64,000 bases of DNA from Pedobacter polaris (GTDB taxonomy: Bacteria > Bacteroidota > Bacteroidia > Sphingobacteriales > Sphingobacteriaceae), in the NCBI RefSeq assembly GCF_005116505.1, contig NZ_SWBR01000002.1, positions 372,314-436,313 of the forward strand. Direction: 5' to 3'. The translations under genes were made by a program, and so were the position numbers. This document shows positions 9,414 to 18,663 of the stretch, piece after piece. Position 1 is the stretch's first letter; every line of letters begins with the position of its first letter. A model generated the notes under the pieces. That model searched no databases. It was given only the letters and a program-made list of their open reading frames with translations, and was not told the origin of the DNA.

Positions 9414-10924
9414 GGAAGTTTTCAGTTTTCAGTTTGGAGTTTGCAGTTTTAAAGCGAAACGTCATTGCGAGCTTTCGATTTTTCATCGAAGCGAAGCAAT
9501 CTTTCCTGCTAATGGTGTTTACGATCTTCTCTTTCTCTGCCAATGCAAAAATCTTATTACCTCAAATTTTAGGAAATGATATGGTTTTACAACGCGATAA
9601 ACCTATCAATATTTGGGGTTTCGGCGCTGTTAGCGAGAAAGTAACAGTAAACTTTGCTGGACAAACAAAAACAATTGTAACAGATACTAAAGGAAATTGG
9701 CTTATTGTCTTAGCTCCTTTAAAAACATCAGCTACGCCGCAAAAAATGACTATTTCTGGAAGTAATAAAATTGAATTGACCAATATTTTGGTAGGAGAAG
9801 TTTGGTTGTGTTCTGGTCAATCTAATATGGAATATGCCATGCGGAAGCTAGCTAAAATACCAAAACCAAAAAATGAAAAATTAGGTTTTCCAGCTGATGA
9901 AGTTGCAAAAGCAAAAAATAAACAAATCAGGATATTTTTAGTAAATCGTAAAGCTTTAATCAAACCAGATTCAGTTCATAAAAGTTGGGCTATTGCGCAA
10001 GATTCTGCTTTAAGAAATTTTTCTGCAGTTGGCTATTTCTTTGCTAAAGAGCTACAAGAAAAATTGGGTATTCCAATTGGTATAATATCATCGGCTGTGC
10101 CCGGAAGTGCCATAGAACCTTGGATTTCTAATGAAGCCTTCGCTAATGAACCATTCTTTAAAGGTCAGAAAATAGGTAATGACCCAAGTAAGTTTTATAC
10201 ACCAATGGTTGAACCATTAAACAAATTTGCTTTGCGTGGATTTTTATGGTACCAAGGGGAAACCAATTGCTTTTTAGGCGAAACCATCAGCTATGCTTAT
10301 AAAATGAAAGCATTAATTACCAGTTGGAGAAAAGCTTGGAATGATGATAAAATGCCTTTTTATTACGTACAAATAGCACCTTACAATTATTCGAAAACCA
10401 CTGGAAAGGTAATAATGACTTCAGATACTGAACCAGGATTTTGGGAAGCTCAAGCACAATTGTTACGCTTACCAAATACAGGAACGGTAATAACTACAGA
10501 TTTAAATGATAATCAAGAAGATTTGCACCCAACATATAAATGGGAGATAGGCAGAAGGTTATCACTTTGGGCTTTGGCAAGAACATATCATCAGAAAATT
10601 AATTTTTCGGGACCAATTTATAAAAAAAATAGAGTGTATGAGAACTACCTTATACTCTCATTTGAACACATAGGTTTCTTTGTTTCTAAAGAAAGAGACC
10701 AATTTGAGGGATTTGAAATAGCAAATAAGGATGGAAAGTTTATAAAGGCTAAGGCATTTCAAAAGGGCAATGAAATAATTGTTTCATCACCAGAAATTGC
10801 AAATCCTAAATATGTACGCTACAATTGGACAGAAAATCCTACTGGTAATTTTTATAGTAACGGTTTACCTGCATTACCATTTAGAACTAACAATCCACTA
10901 ACAAATCAATTTAAAATTAATTAA
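9407..10924 (+). CDS. SGNH hydrolase, sialate O-acetylesterase-like
   Basis: Secreted esterase of the SGNH/DUF303 type (PF03629-like), which removes acetyl groups from sugars. The nucleophile Ser is in GEVWLCSGQSNME (residue 139 counting from the ATG at 9407). Other block motifs are LWYQGETNC and a C-terminal DLNDNQEDLHP holding the Asp/His pair. The frame opens with an ATG overlapping the previous stop. It then reads through a 'cagttttcagtttgg' repeat and the left arm of a cgtcattgcgag repeat (9460-9510) before the hydrophobic SFLLMVFTIFSFSANA. An alternative start at ATG 9512 would leave a very short signal peptide without a positive charge, so part of the leader is probably repeat-derived. 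Its stop shares one base with the next start. Confidence 0.75.
   Translation: MVRKFSVFSLEFAVLKRNVIASFRFFIEAKQSFLLMVFTIFSFSANAKILLPQILGNDMVLQRDKPINIWGFGAVSEKVTVNFAGQTKTIVTDTKGNWLIVLAPLKTSATPQKMTISGSNKIELTNILVGEVWLCSGQSNMEYAMRKLAKIPKPKNEKLGFPADEVAKAKNKQIRIFLVNRKALIKPDSVHKSWAIAQDSALRNFSAVGYFFAKELQEKLGIPIGIISSAVPGSAIEPWISNEAFANEPFFKGQKIGNDPSKFYTPMVEPLNKFALRGFLWYQGETNCFLGETISYAYKMKALITSWRKAWNDDKMPFYYVQIAPYNYSKTTGKVIMTSDTEPGFWEAQAQLLRLPNTGTVITTDLNDNQEDLHPTYKWEIGRRLSLWALARTYHQKINFSGPIYKKNRVYENYLILSFEHIGFFVSKERDQFEGFEIANKDGKFIKAKAFQKGNEIIVSSPEIANPKYVRYNWTENPTGNFYSNGLPALPFRTNNPLTNQFKIN
9418..9510. repeat. repeat arms inside the 5' end of the esterase gene
   Basis: Bases 9418-9452 belong to the ttttcagttttcagtttgg family (F). 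Bases 9460-9510 are the left half of family A, cgtcattgcgagctttcg ... gaagcaatctttcctgc, with an internal small stem tttcga/tcgaa. Both are read in frame by the esterase ORF. Confidence 0.7.
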
Positions 10925-13692
10925 TGAAACGCAGATTTATACTCTTCTTGTGTTTAATAGCTATGTTTTGTACGGCAAGTGCACAGCAAACAGAAAAATT
11001 ATATCTCTCTGGAACTGGAAACGACAAAACTGTGAATTGGGACTTCTTTGTTACTGGAGGAATGAATGCTAATAAATGGACTACAATCCCTGTTCCTTCT
11101 AACTGGGAATTGCATAGCTTCGGTAAGTACAATTATGGTTTCGATAAAGACACTTTAAGAGGCAAAGAACAAGGATTATATAAATACAAATTTAAAGTTC
11201 CTGCTGAATGGAAAAGCAAAAAAATTAACATTGTTTTTGAAGGATCGATGACAGATACCGAAGTAAAAATCAATGGCAAATCTACTGGAGCTATACATCA
11301 AGGTTCATTCTATGTTTTTAAATATGATATTTCAAAACTGTTAAAATCAGGTGATAATCTTCTTGAAGTTAAGGTCTCTAAGCACTCAGCTAATCAATCA
11401 GTTAATGAAGCAGAACGCAAAGCAGATTTCTGGATTTTTGGAGGAATTTTTAGACCAGTTTATTTAGAGGCTTTACCTAAAGCACATATCGAAAGAGTTC
11501 AGATTAGCGCGAGTGCTAATGGTTTTTTCGAGACAAACATATTGGCAACTAACGGAGCGGATAAAGTTTCTATTCAATTATATGATAATAATGGAACAGC
11601 GTACGGGGATCGTATCGATGCCGATATTAAACATCAAATCAGACTCCAAAGAGAATTTATTAATCCAAAATTATGGTCTACAGAGTTCCCAAATTTATAT
11701 ACAGCTAAGTTTATTTTATATAAAGGAACCCAAATAGTTCATACAATTTCTAAAAAAGTAGGTTTTAGAACCGTTGAAGTAAAAGAGCGTGATGGAGTTT
11801 ACATTAATGGGGTAAAAATGAAGTTTAAAGGCGTAAATCGTCATTCATTTTATCCTACATCAGGCAGAACTACGAGTAAAGCAATTAGTATAGCTGATGT
11901 GAAGCTGATGAAAGAGATGAACATGAACGCAGTTCGTATGGCTCATTATCCTCCAGATGGACACTTTTTAGATGTTTGCGATTCACTGGGTTTATTTGTA
12001 ATGGATGAATTGGCGGGTTGGCATGGTAATTACGATACAAAAACGGGCACTAAATTGCTTGCAGAAATGATGGAAAACGATGAAAATCATCCATCAATTA
12101 TATTTTGGGCTAATGGGAACGAAGGTGGCCATAATAGAGAGTTAGATCATTTATTTGCAGAGCAAGATATTCAAAAACGTCCTTTAATTCATCCTTGGGA
12201 AGTTTTTGGTGGGTTTGAGACTACTCATTACCGCGATTATAATTATGGTATTGGAAACTATGATTATGGTCATAACATTTTAATGCCAACTGAGTTTTTA
12301 CATGGAATGTGGGATGGTGGACATGGTGCAGGTTTAGAAGATTATTGGAAAGCAATGTGGAACAATCCATTATCTGCAGGAGGGTTCCTATGGGATTTTG
12401 CAGATCAAGGGGTGGTACGAACAGATAAAAATGGTTTTGTTGATACTGATGGAAATCATGGTCCTGATGGAATTGTAGGACCTTATCATGAAAAAGAAGG
12501 AAGTTTTTATGCCATAAAAGAAGTTTGGAGTCCAATATTTTTTGAACACAGAGAGCTGGCTGCTGGATTTGATGGCTCGTTTAATGTAGAAAACAGATAT
12601 GCTTTCACCAATTTAAATCAATGCACTTTCGAATGGAGATTAGAAGAATTGACAAACCCAATTTCAACTTTTGAAAGTGGCACTGCAATCGCACCATCCA
12701 TTAAACCTTTCGAAAAAGGAACATTAAAGGTTAATTTGCCAGAAGGTTGGAGAAATTATGATGTACTTTATATCACAGCAAAATCTCTTAGTGGCCAAAC
12801 AATTTTTACTTGGAGTTTCCCAATTACTTTACCAAAAGAAGAGGTGAATAAATTGGTGGTGAAAACTGCAAAATCAAAGGTTACTATTGCAGCTAACGTA
12901 TTAACTTATGAAGTTTCGGCAAATGGAATTGAAGTTGTATTCGATAAAACTACTGGATTACTGCAGAAAGTTAAAAATGCAAAGGGCGAAATTCCATTTA
13001 CAAATGGGCCAATTTTACAAGAAGGGGTAAACAACTTCAAGAATTTTACTCAGAAAATAATTGGCGACACTGTAGTCATTTCTTCAACTTTTGAACGAAA
13101 AGAGAACTTTAATACATTAGAGTGGACAATTTATCCTTCTGGAATTGTTAAAATGCAGGTTAAATATTTCCCATTAGCTTACTTTACCACATTTGTGGGA
13201 ATGAATTTCTCTTATCCTGAAACTGAAATGAAAGGAATTGAATATAAAGGAAATGGACCAAATCGTGTTTGGAAGAATAGGATGAAAGGGAATCAGTTTG
13301 GGATTTGGAAAAAAAGTTACAACAATTCAGCAACTGGAGAACCACCATTTTTATATCCAGAGTTTAAGGGATATTATTCAAACATGTACTGGTGTAAGTT
13401 TATTGGTAGGTCTAATTCTTTTAAAGTTTATACCGACCAAGAAGATATTTTCTTCAGGTTATTTACACCGAAAAAATCAAAAGATACGTCATATGATAAC
13501 ATGAATCCAACTTTTCCAAATGAAGATATTTCATTTATGAACGGGATTTCAGCTATTGGAACTAAAACTCAAAAGCCAGAAACAACTGGTCCGATGGGAA
13601 TGAAACACGTATTTTATGATTTTGAAAAAGAACCAGCAAGGGCATTAGAAATGACTTTGTATTTTGATTTTAGCACAGAAGATAGGAAATAG
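10924..13692 (+). CDS. secreted GH2 glycosidase, beta-galactosidase-like
   Basis: Exported GH2 enzyme of 922 residues with a signal peptide ending TASAQ. It has the usual order of jelly-roll sugar-binding domain, Ig-like domain, TIM barrel and C-terminal beta domains. The acid/base Glu is in WANGNEGGH (residue 400) and the nucleophile Glu in PTEFLHG (residue 457). FKGVNRHSFYPTSGR and MNAVRMAHYPP match GH2 active-site blocks. The nucleophile context differs from classical LacZ, so beta-galactosidase, beta-glucuronidase and related activities all remain possible. The ATG shares a base with the stop of the preceding esterase, indicating translational coupling. Confidence 0.8.
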   Translation: MKRRFILFLCLIAMFCTASAQQTEKLYLSGTGNDKTVNWDFFVTGGMNANKWTTIPVPSNWELHSFGKYNYGFDKDTLRGKEQGLYKYKFKVPAEWKSKKINIVFEGSMTDTEVKINGKSTGAIHQGSFYVFKYDISKLLKSGDNLLEVKVSKHSANQSVNEAERKADFWIFGGIFRPVYLEALPKAHIERVQISASANGFFETNILATNGADKVSIQLYDNNGTAYGDRIDADIKHQIRLQREFINPKLWSTEFPNLYTAKFILYKGTQIVHTISKKVGFRTVEVKERDGVYINGVKMKFKGVNRHSFYPTSGRTTSKAISIADVKLMKEMNMNAVRMAHYPPDGHFLDVCDSLGLFVMDELAGWHGNYDTKTGTKLLAEMMENDENHPSIIFWANGNEGGHNRELDHLFAEQDIQKRPLIHPWEVFGGFETTHYRDYNYGIGNYDYGHNILMPTEFLHGMWDGGHGAGLEDYWKAMWNNPLSAGGFLWDFADQGVVRTDKNGFVDTDGNHGPDGIVGPYHEKEGSFYAIKEVWSPIFFEHRELAAGFDGSFNVENRYAFTNLNQCTFEWRLEELTNPISTFESGTAIAPSIKPFEKGTLKVNLPEGWRNYDVLYITAKSLSGQTIFTWSFPITLPKEEVNKLVVKTAKSKVTIAANVLTYEVSANGIEVVFDKTTGLLQKVKNAKGEIPFTNGPILQEGVNNFKNFTQKIIGDTVVISSTFERKENFNTLEWTIYPSGIVKMQVKYFPLAYFTTFVGMNFSYPETEMKGIEYKGNGPNRVWKNRMKGNQFGIWKKSYNNSATGEPPFLYPEFKGYYSNMYWCKFIGRSNSFKVYTDQEDIFFRLFTPKKSKDTSYDNMNPTFPNEDISFMNGISAIGTKTQKPETTGPMGMKHVFYDFEKEPARALEMTLYFDFSTEDRK

Positions 13693-13769
13693 AGAATGGA
13701 GAATAAGAAATAGACTGGATTCATAGCAATTTCGCTAACTGTTTTGTCTATTTCCCATTTTCTATTCCC
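13691..13769. repeat. imperfect inverted repeat between genes
   Basis: The left arm agaatggagaataagaaatag pairs imperfectly with the right arm ctatttcccattttctattc. Together they form a long hairpin filling the gap between the GH2 and GH78 genes. It could attenuate transcription, but there is no following T-run, so it is not a standard terminator. Confidence 0.55.
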
Positions 13770-13784
13770 ACAAATACAAAATAT

Positions 13785-16517
13785 ATGAACCTAAAAATAT
13801 ATATCGTACTGCTTGGCATTCTGCTTTTACCATTTCAAAAGATGGTACCGCAGGTGAGCTTGCAAAATACCACTTGCGAAATGCTGGTTAATCCGATGGG
13901 TATCGACGTAATGAAACCAAGATTTGCTTGGCATATTATTTCTGCAGAAAGGAATGTAATGCAAACTGCTTATCAAATTCTGGTATCGTCTACACCAGAA
14001 AAATTGAATGCTAACGAAGGCGATTTATGGGATTCCGGAAAGATAAATGAAAATGCGTCTATCCAGGTTGCATATAATGGTAAGGAATTAACAAGTCGTT
14101 TGCGTTGCTATTGGAAAGTTAAAGTATGGACTAACAATGGACAAAGCGAATGGTCTGCTAATAATTCATTTACAATGGGCTTGCTCTACTATAAGGATTG
14201 GCCAAAAGGATGGATTGGATTTGATAGGGCTTTTCCTTGGGATAACACCAAAACAGATTCACGATTATCTGCAAGATATTATAGAAAGGAATTTCAAAGC
14301 GCTAAACAAATAAAATATGCAACTGCATCTATCATAGGGTTAGGTCTTTATGAGCTTTATATCAATGGAAAAAAGGTTGGTAATGATGTGTTAAGCCCAA
14401 CACCAACAGACTATACTAAAAATGTAAAATACAATACCTATGATGTAACTGAATACATCAAAAGTGGTAAAAATGCAGTCGGTGCAATACTTGGAAATGG
14501 CCGTTTCTTTGCAATGCGCCAAAATGAGAAGCCTTATAAAATTAAAACATTTGGTTTCCCTAAAATGCTAATGAATATCAATATTGTGTACACCGATGGT
14601 ACCACTGCAAACATTGATACAGACGATAGTTGGAAAGGTACTACAGATGGACCAATTCGTACCAACAATGAATATGATGGAGAAGAATATGATGCTACAA
14701 AAGAATTTCCTGGTTGGAATTCTATTGGTTTTGATGACAGTAAATGGCTAAAAGCAGAATTTGTTCAAGAACCTTCAGGAGTTATCGAAGCCCAAATGAA
14801 TGAGAATATTAAAGTAATGAATACTTTAAAGCCAATTTCTATCAAAAAACTAAGTAGTGGAAGGTTCATTTTGGACATGGGCCAAAATATGGTAGGTTGG
14901 TTACAAATCAAAGTAAAAGGCTCAAAAGGAAAACAAATTAAGCTTCGCTTTGCCGAATCCCTTAAAGAAGACGGTGAACTTTTTACAGCTAATCTTCGCA
15001 ATGCGAAATGTACTGATTTATATACTTTAAAGGGGAATGAACAAGAAACCTGGGAACCAACATTTGTGTATCGTGGATTTAGATATGTTGAATTATCAGG
15101 TTATAGCTATCAACCATCTGTAAATGATTTAATAGGCAAGATGATTTACGATAACATTAAAACCGTTGGCACATTCGAAACTTCAGATGCTTTAACGAAT
15201 CAGATTTTTAAAAATGCTTGGTGGGGGATTGCTGGTAACTATAAAGGTATTCCAATAGATTGTCCGCAAAGAAATGAGCGACAACCTTGGTTAGGAGATA
15301 GAGGTGCGGTAGCTTTTGGCGAAAGTTTTGTTTTTGACAATGGCAGATTTTATACCAAATGGTTACAAGACATCAGAAATTCTCAAAAAGAAGATGGCGC
15401 TATTCCGGATGTTGCACCTGCATTTTGGCGTTACTATAGCGATAACATGACTTGGCCAGGTACAATGTTGCTCATCACCGAAATGGTTTATAATCAAACT
15501 GGAGATGTGAATGTTGTTAAGGATAATTATCCGGCTATGAAAAAATGGTTGAGCTATATGAAGGATAGGTATATGAAAGACTATATCTTAACTAAAGATA
15601 GTTATGGCGATTGGTGTATGCCACCTGTAACCATTGAGGCTGGAAGAGGTAAAAGTGCTGATAAAAAATATCCTTCAGAATTAATTTCTACAGCATATTA
15701 CTATCACTTCACACAGTTAATGATACAATTTAGTAAAGTGACTGGCAAAAATGGTGATGCAAAGGAATTTGAAATTTTGGGAAATAAAATCGCAGCTGCT
15801 TTTCATCAAAAATATTATAATGAAAAGGGCTATTATGCAACCAATGTTTTAACTGATAACATTATTCCACTTTATTTTAAAATGGTGCCAGAAAAACAAG
15901 TCGACAAGGTTTTTAAAAATATTGCTTACACTGTTGAAGTAACAAATAAAGGGCATTTGAGTAATGGATTAGTTGGTATTCAATGGTTAATGCGCTGTTT
16001 AAACGATTACGGCAGGCCAGATTTAGCTTATACAGTTGCCACTAAAAAAACCTACCCATCTTGGGGATACATGATCGAGAATGGCGCAACAACCATTTGG
16101 GAATTATGGAATGGAAATACAGCCGACCCTAAAATGAATTCACAAAATCACGTAATGATGTTAGGCGATTTATTAACCTGGTATTACGAGAACTTGGCAG
16201 GAATAAAAGCTGCTTCGCCAGGATTTAAAAAGATAATAATGAAACCCGAAATGATTGTTGGCTTAGATTATGTAAATGCTTCCTATCAATCTGCTTATGG
16301 AATGATTAAAAGCAATTGGAAAAAATCTACAAAACAATTTAACTGGGCAATAACTGTTCCGCCAAATACAACTGCTGTAGTTTATTTACCAGCAAACGAA
16401 GGTGATGTGGTTGCGGAACAAACGATAAAAGATTTAAAGCTAATTAAGAATGAAAATGGTAGAGCAGTTTACGAAATAGGCTCAGGTGATTACTCATTTA
16501 TAGTGAAGAAAAAGTAA
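13785..16517 (+). CDS. GH78 alpha-L-rhamnosidase
   Basis: Secreted rhamnosidase of 910 residues. The N-terminal beta domain starts LQNTTCEMLVNPMGIDVMKPRFAW in its usual form. It is followed by the rhamnosidase N-terminal module (ASIIGLGLYELYINGKKVG ... SPTPTDYTKNVKYNTYDVT) and an (alpha/alpha)6 barrel. The catalytic region contains IDCPQRNERQPWLGDRG, equivalent to the canonical DCPQRDER block. ATTIWELWNG is the second conserved block. It releases terminal alpha-L-rhamnose from pectin side chains. One of three GH78-type genes in the window and clearly a paralogue of the one at 29791, with the same domain order. The signal peptide is short and weakly charged. Confidence 0.85.
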   Translation: MNLKIYIVLLGILLLPFQKMVPQVSLQNTTCEMLVNPMGIDVMKPRFAWHIISAERNVMQTAYQILVSSTPEKLNANEGDLWDSGKINENASIQVAYNGKELTSRLRCYWKVKVWTNNGQSEWSANNSFTMGLLYYKDWPKGWIGFDRAFPWDNTKTDSRLSARYYRKEFQSAKQIKYATASIIGLGLYELYINGKKVGNDVLSPTPTDYTKNVKYNTYDVTEYIKSGKNAVGAILGNGRFFAMRQNEKPYKIKTFGFPKMLMNINIVYTDGTTANIDTDDSWKGTTDGPIRTNNEYDGEEYDATKEFPGWNSIGFDDSKWLKAEFVQEPSGVIEAQMNENIKVMNTLKPISIKKLSSGRFILDMGQNMVGWLQIKVKGSKGKQIKLRFAESLKEDGELFTANLRNAKCTDLYTLKGNEQETWEPTFVYRGFRYVELSGYSYQPSVNDLIGKMIYDNIKTVGTFETSDALTNQIFKNAWWGIAGNYKGIPIDCPQRNERQPWLGDRGAVAFGESFVFDNGRFYTKWLQDIRNSQKEDGAIPDVAPAFWRYYSDNMTWPGTMLLITEMVYNQTGDVNVVKDNYPAMKKWLSYMKDRYMKDYILTKDSYGDWCMPPVTIEAGRGKSADKKYPSELISTAYYYHFTQLMIQFSKVTGKNGDAKEFEILGNKIAAAFHQKYYNEKGYYATNVLTDNIIPLYFKMVPEKQVDKVFKNIAYTVEVTNKGHLSNGLVGIQWLMRCLNDYGRPDLAYTVATKKTYPSWGYMIENGATTIWELWNGNTADPKMNSQNHVMMLGDLLTWYYENLAGIKAASPGFKKIIMKPEMIVGLDYVNASYQSAYGMIKSNWKKSTKQFNWAITVPPNTTAVVYLPANEGDVVAEQTIKDLKLIKNENGRAVYEIGSGDYSFIVKKK

Positions 16518-16527
16518 TGTACGTTTT

Positions 16528-16597
16528 GTCATTCTGAGCCTAGCGAAGAATCTACATTGATGAATTATCAAAGAAATCCTTCCTTCATCAGGATGAC
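16528..16597. repeat. family B palindromic repeat (gtcattctgagc type)
   Basis: gtcattctgagcctagcg at the left and ttcatcaggatgac at the right form the arms. An open frame runs through it, but the following gene has its own start further downstream. Confidence 0.6.
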
Positions 16598-16616
16598 AAA
16601 ATATAAAAAAACAATT

Positions 16617-17270
16617 ATGAAGAAGATAATCATATTCACATTTTTAGCTTTAGCAATTACATTTGCAAAAGCACAAACAGCAGCAAATGCTGACGAAGAG
16701 AACAGTAAAAAAGCTGCTGAATGGGTTGCATCCTTAAATTTAAGTGATGCTCAAAAAGAAGCTCGTGTAAAGGACGTTGTGTCTAATCACTTAACAACCA
16801 TTCGTAATTGGCACAATTCTCACCCAGCTTCAACCGTTCCTGCCGGGATAAATCCAGTTACTGGTAATAAATTAACTGATTTAGATAGAGAGATTATTGC
16901 AGATAGTGCAATGCCTGCAACTGTTCACTCAACTTTAATGGATGGCTTAAAGAAAGATTTAACACCAGAACAAGTAGAAGCAATTTTAGATAAGTACACA
17001 ATTGGCAAAGTTGCTTTTACAATGAATGGTTACAAATCGATCGTTCCAGATTTAACAGCTGATGAAGAAGCAAAAATTCTAGGTTTTTTAAAACAAGCTC
17101 GTGAACAAGCAGTTGATTATAAGAACATGAAACAGATCTCTGCAATTTTCGAAATCTATAAAACTAAATCAGAACAGTTTTTAAATAGTAATGGCCGTAA
17201 TTGGAGAACACTTTATAGCGATTACACCAAAAAAATTAAAGCAGAGAAAGCGGCAAAGGCTAAGCAGTAA
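16617..17270 (+). CDS. DUF3826-like exported protein
   Basis: Small periplasmic protein of unknown function, 217 residues from the ATG at 16617. That start was chosen because it directly precedes a signal peptide MKKIIIFTFLALAITFAKAQ; the frame upstream merely reads through a repeat. The mature part is alpha-helical and Lys/Glu-rich, with motifs ILDKYTIGKV and NGYKSIVPDLTADEE. This matches my memory of DUF3826, a family often found beside pectin-degrading genes in Bacteroidota. No catalytic motif is evident. Its place among the enzymes suggests an accessory or chaperone-like role. Confidence 0.6.
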   Translation: MKKIIIFTFLALAITFAKAQTAANADEENSKKAAEWVASLNLSDAQKEARVKDVVSNHLTTIRNWHNSHPASTVPAGINPVTGNKLTDLDREIIADSAMPATVHSTLMDGLKKDLTPEQVEAILDKYTIGKVAFTMNGYKSIVPDLTADEEAKILGFLKQAREQAVDYKNMKQISAIFEIYKTKSEQFLNSNGRNWRTLYSDYTKKIKAEKAAKAKQ

Positions 17271-17347
17271 GCAGTTTGCAGTTGGGAGTTTTCAGTTTTA
17301 GATACCTAGAAAAATCTGTGAAATCAAGTTAAATCTGTGAAATCACA
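17268..17347. repeat. repeat fragments of families F and E
   Basis: The gap carries cagtttgcagttgggagttt (family F) followed by two direct copies of aaatctgtgaaatca (17314-17344). Similar pieces lie near 24808 and 53800. Confidence 0.5.
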
Positions 17348-17371
17348 CTCTAAGAGAAAGAAAGTAGAATT

Positions 17372-18508
17372 ATGAAACTAAAAAAAACATACATCACATT
17401 AAGCCTTGTTTTCGCGATAGCGATAGGAGCAAACGCACAATTAGAAAAATGGCAAAAGGGAATAGTAACACAAGAGTTTTTGTATGATAAAGCACCTTTT
17501 CCATCTTGTCACTCAGCAACAATTGTTGAAACTCCAACTGGTTTAGTAGCCTCTTATTTTGGCGGAACAAAAGAACGTCATCCAGATGTTGAAATTTATA
17601 TCAGTCGTTTTGTTGATGGTAAATGGCTAACCCCAGTATCTGCTGCAAATGGTATTCAGCCAGATGGCAAAAGATTACCAACTTGGAATCCGGTTTTATA
17701 TCAGGTTCCTGGTGGAGAACTAATCTTGTTCTACAAAATTGGACCAAAACCAGCTGAGTGGTGGGGAATGATGAGAACTTCAAAAGATGGTGGTAAAACT
17801 TGGTCTGATGCTACAAAATTACCAGAAGGATATATCGGTCCTGTAAAAAATAAGCCTGTATTGTTAAGTAATGGAAATCTTTTTGCGCCATCTAGCAAGG
17901 AAGGCAAAGGTTGGAGAATTCATTTTGAAGTAACAAAAGATAATGGCAAAACTTGGCGTACAATTGGCCCTATTGACAGTAATGGTTTAGATGCCATTCA
18001 ACCTAGTATTTTGCAACACGGCAATGGAAAACTTCAAATATTAGCAAGAACTAGGAACCGTGCTTTAGCAGAATCTTGGTCAACAGATAATGGAGAAACT
18101 TGGTCGCCCATGGCAAAAACCAATTTACCAAACAATAACTCTGGTACAGATGCAGTAACCATGAAAGATGGTAGACACGTTTTAGTGTATAATCACATTC
18201 TGCCACCGGGAGAATTAGCAAAAGGACCAAGAACACCTTTAAATGTTTCTATTTCCAAAGACGGTAAACAATGGTATGCAGCTTTAATTTTAGAAGATTC
18301 TCCAATTAGCCAATATTCTTATCCTGCCGTAATTCAAACCTCAGATGGTATGCTTCATTTCATCTATACTTGGAGAAGAGAAAAAATTAAACATGTTGTT
18401 GTTGACCCCTCTAAATTAAAATTGAAAAAGATAAAAAATGGAACATGGCCAAATATGAAAGGTTACTCAGCTCCAATATTAACCGAAACTAAAAACGAAG
18501 AACCGTGA
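17372..18508 (+). CDS. sialidase-fold glycosidase (BNR repeats), putative GH33-like
   Basis: Exported 378-residue protein with a signal peptide ending GANAQ. The mature part is a six-bladed propeller with clear Asp boxes: SKDGGKTWSD, TKDNGKTWRT, STDNGETWSP and SKDGKQWYA. The N-terminal segment CHSATIVETPTGLVASYFGGT and the Arg residues of RTRNR and TWRRE fit the BNR sialidase-like domain PF13088. CAZy GH33 includes enzymes acting on Kdo-type sugars, and Kdo is a constituent of rhamnogalacturonan II, so a Kdo hydrolase is a fair guess. Other propeller activities cannot be excluded. It overlaps the next open frame by four bases. Confidence 0.65.
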   Translation: MKLKKTYITLSLVFAIAIGANAQLEKWQKGIVTQEFLYDKAPFPSCHSATIVETPTGLVASYFGGTKERHPDVEIYISRFVDGKWLTPVSAANGIQPDGKRLPTWNPVLYQVPGGELILFYKIGPKPAEWWGMMRTSKDGGKTWSDATKLPEGYIGPVKNKPVLLSNGNLFAPSSKEGKGWRIHFEVTKDNGKTWRTIGPIDSNGLDAIQPSILQHGNGKLQILARTRNRALAESWSTDNGETWSPMAKTNLPNNNSGTDAVTMKDGRHVLVYNHILPPGELAKGPRTPLNVSISKDGKQWYAALILEDSPISQYSYPAVIQTSDGMLHFIYTWRREKIKHVVVDPSKLKLKKIKNGTWPNMKGYSAPILTETKNEEP

Positions 18509-18538
18509 GAAAGGAAATAAATTTTCACAGATTTTACT

Positions 18539-18663
18539 CGTCATTGCGAGGCTTTTTTTCAAAGCCGAAGCAATCTCCTGCTTCTTATGGTTTTGTAAAG
18601 GTTTTACCTTTGCATAAAGGAGATTGCTTCATTTCGATGAAGAATCGAAAACTCGCAATGACG
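18539..18663. repeat. complete family A palindromic repeat inside the esterase reading frame
   Basis: The left arm cgtcattgcgag (18539-18550) and the right arm ctcgcaatgacg (18652-18663) are perfect inverse copies. Inner arms gaagcaatctcctgc and ggagattgcttc, plus a further pair aaaggttttacctttgc, make nested hairpins. Both candidate ATG codons of the following gene (18637, 18658) lie within it. Confidence 0.85.

Noticed and set aside
12221..12535. Minus-strand open frame rich in His and Leu
   Set aside because: Antisense to the GH2 barrel; its composition simply mirrors the opposite coding strand.
18539..18663. Transcription terminator
   Set aside because: The hairpins are strong, but there is no T-run and the following esterase frame starts inside; it matches the family A repeat instead.
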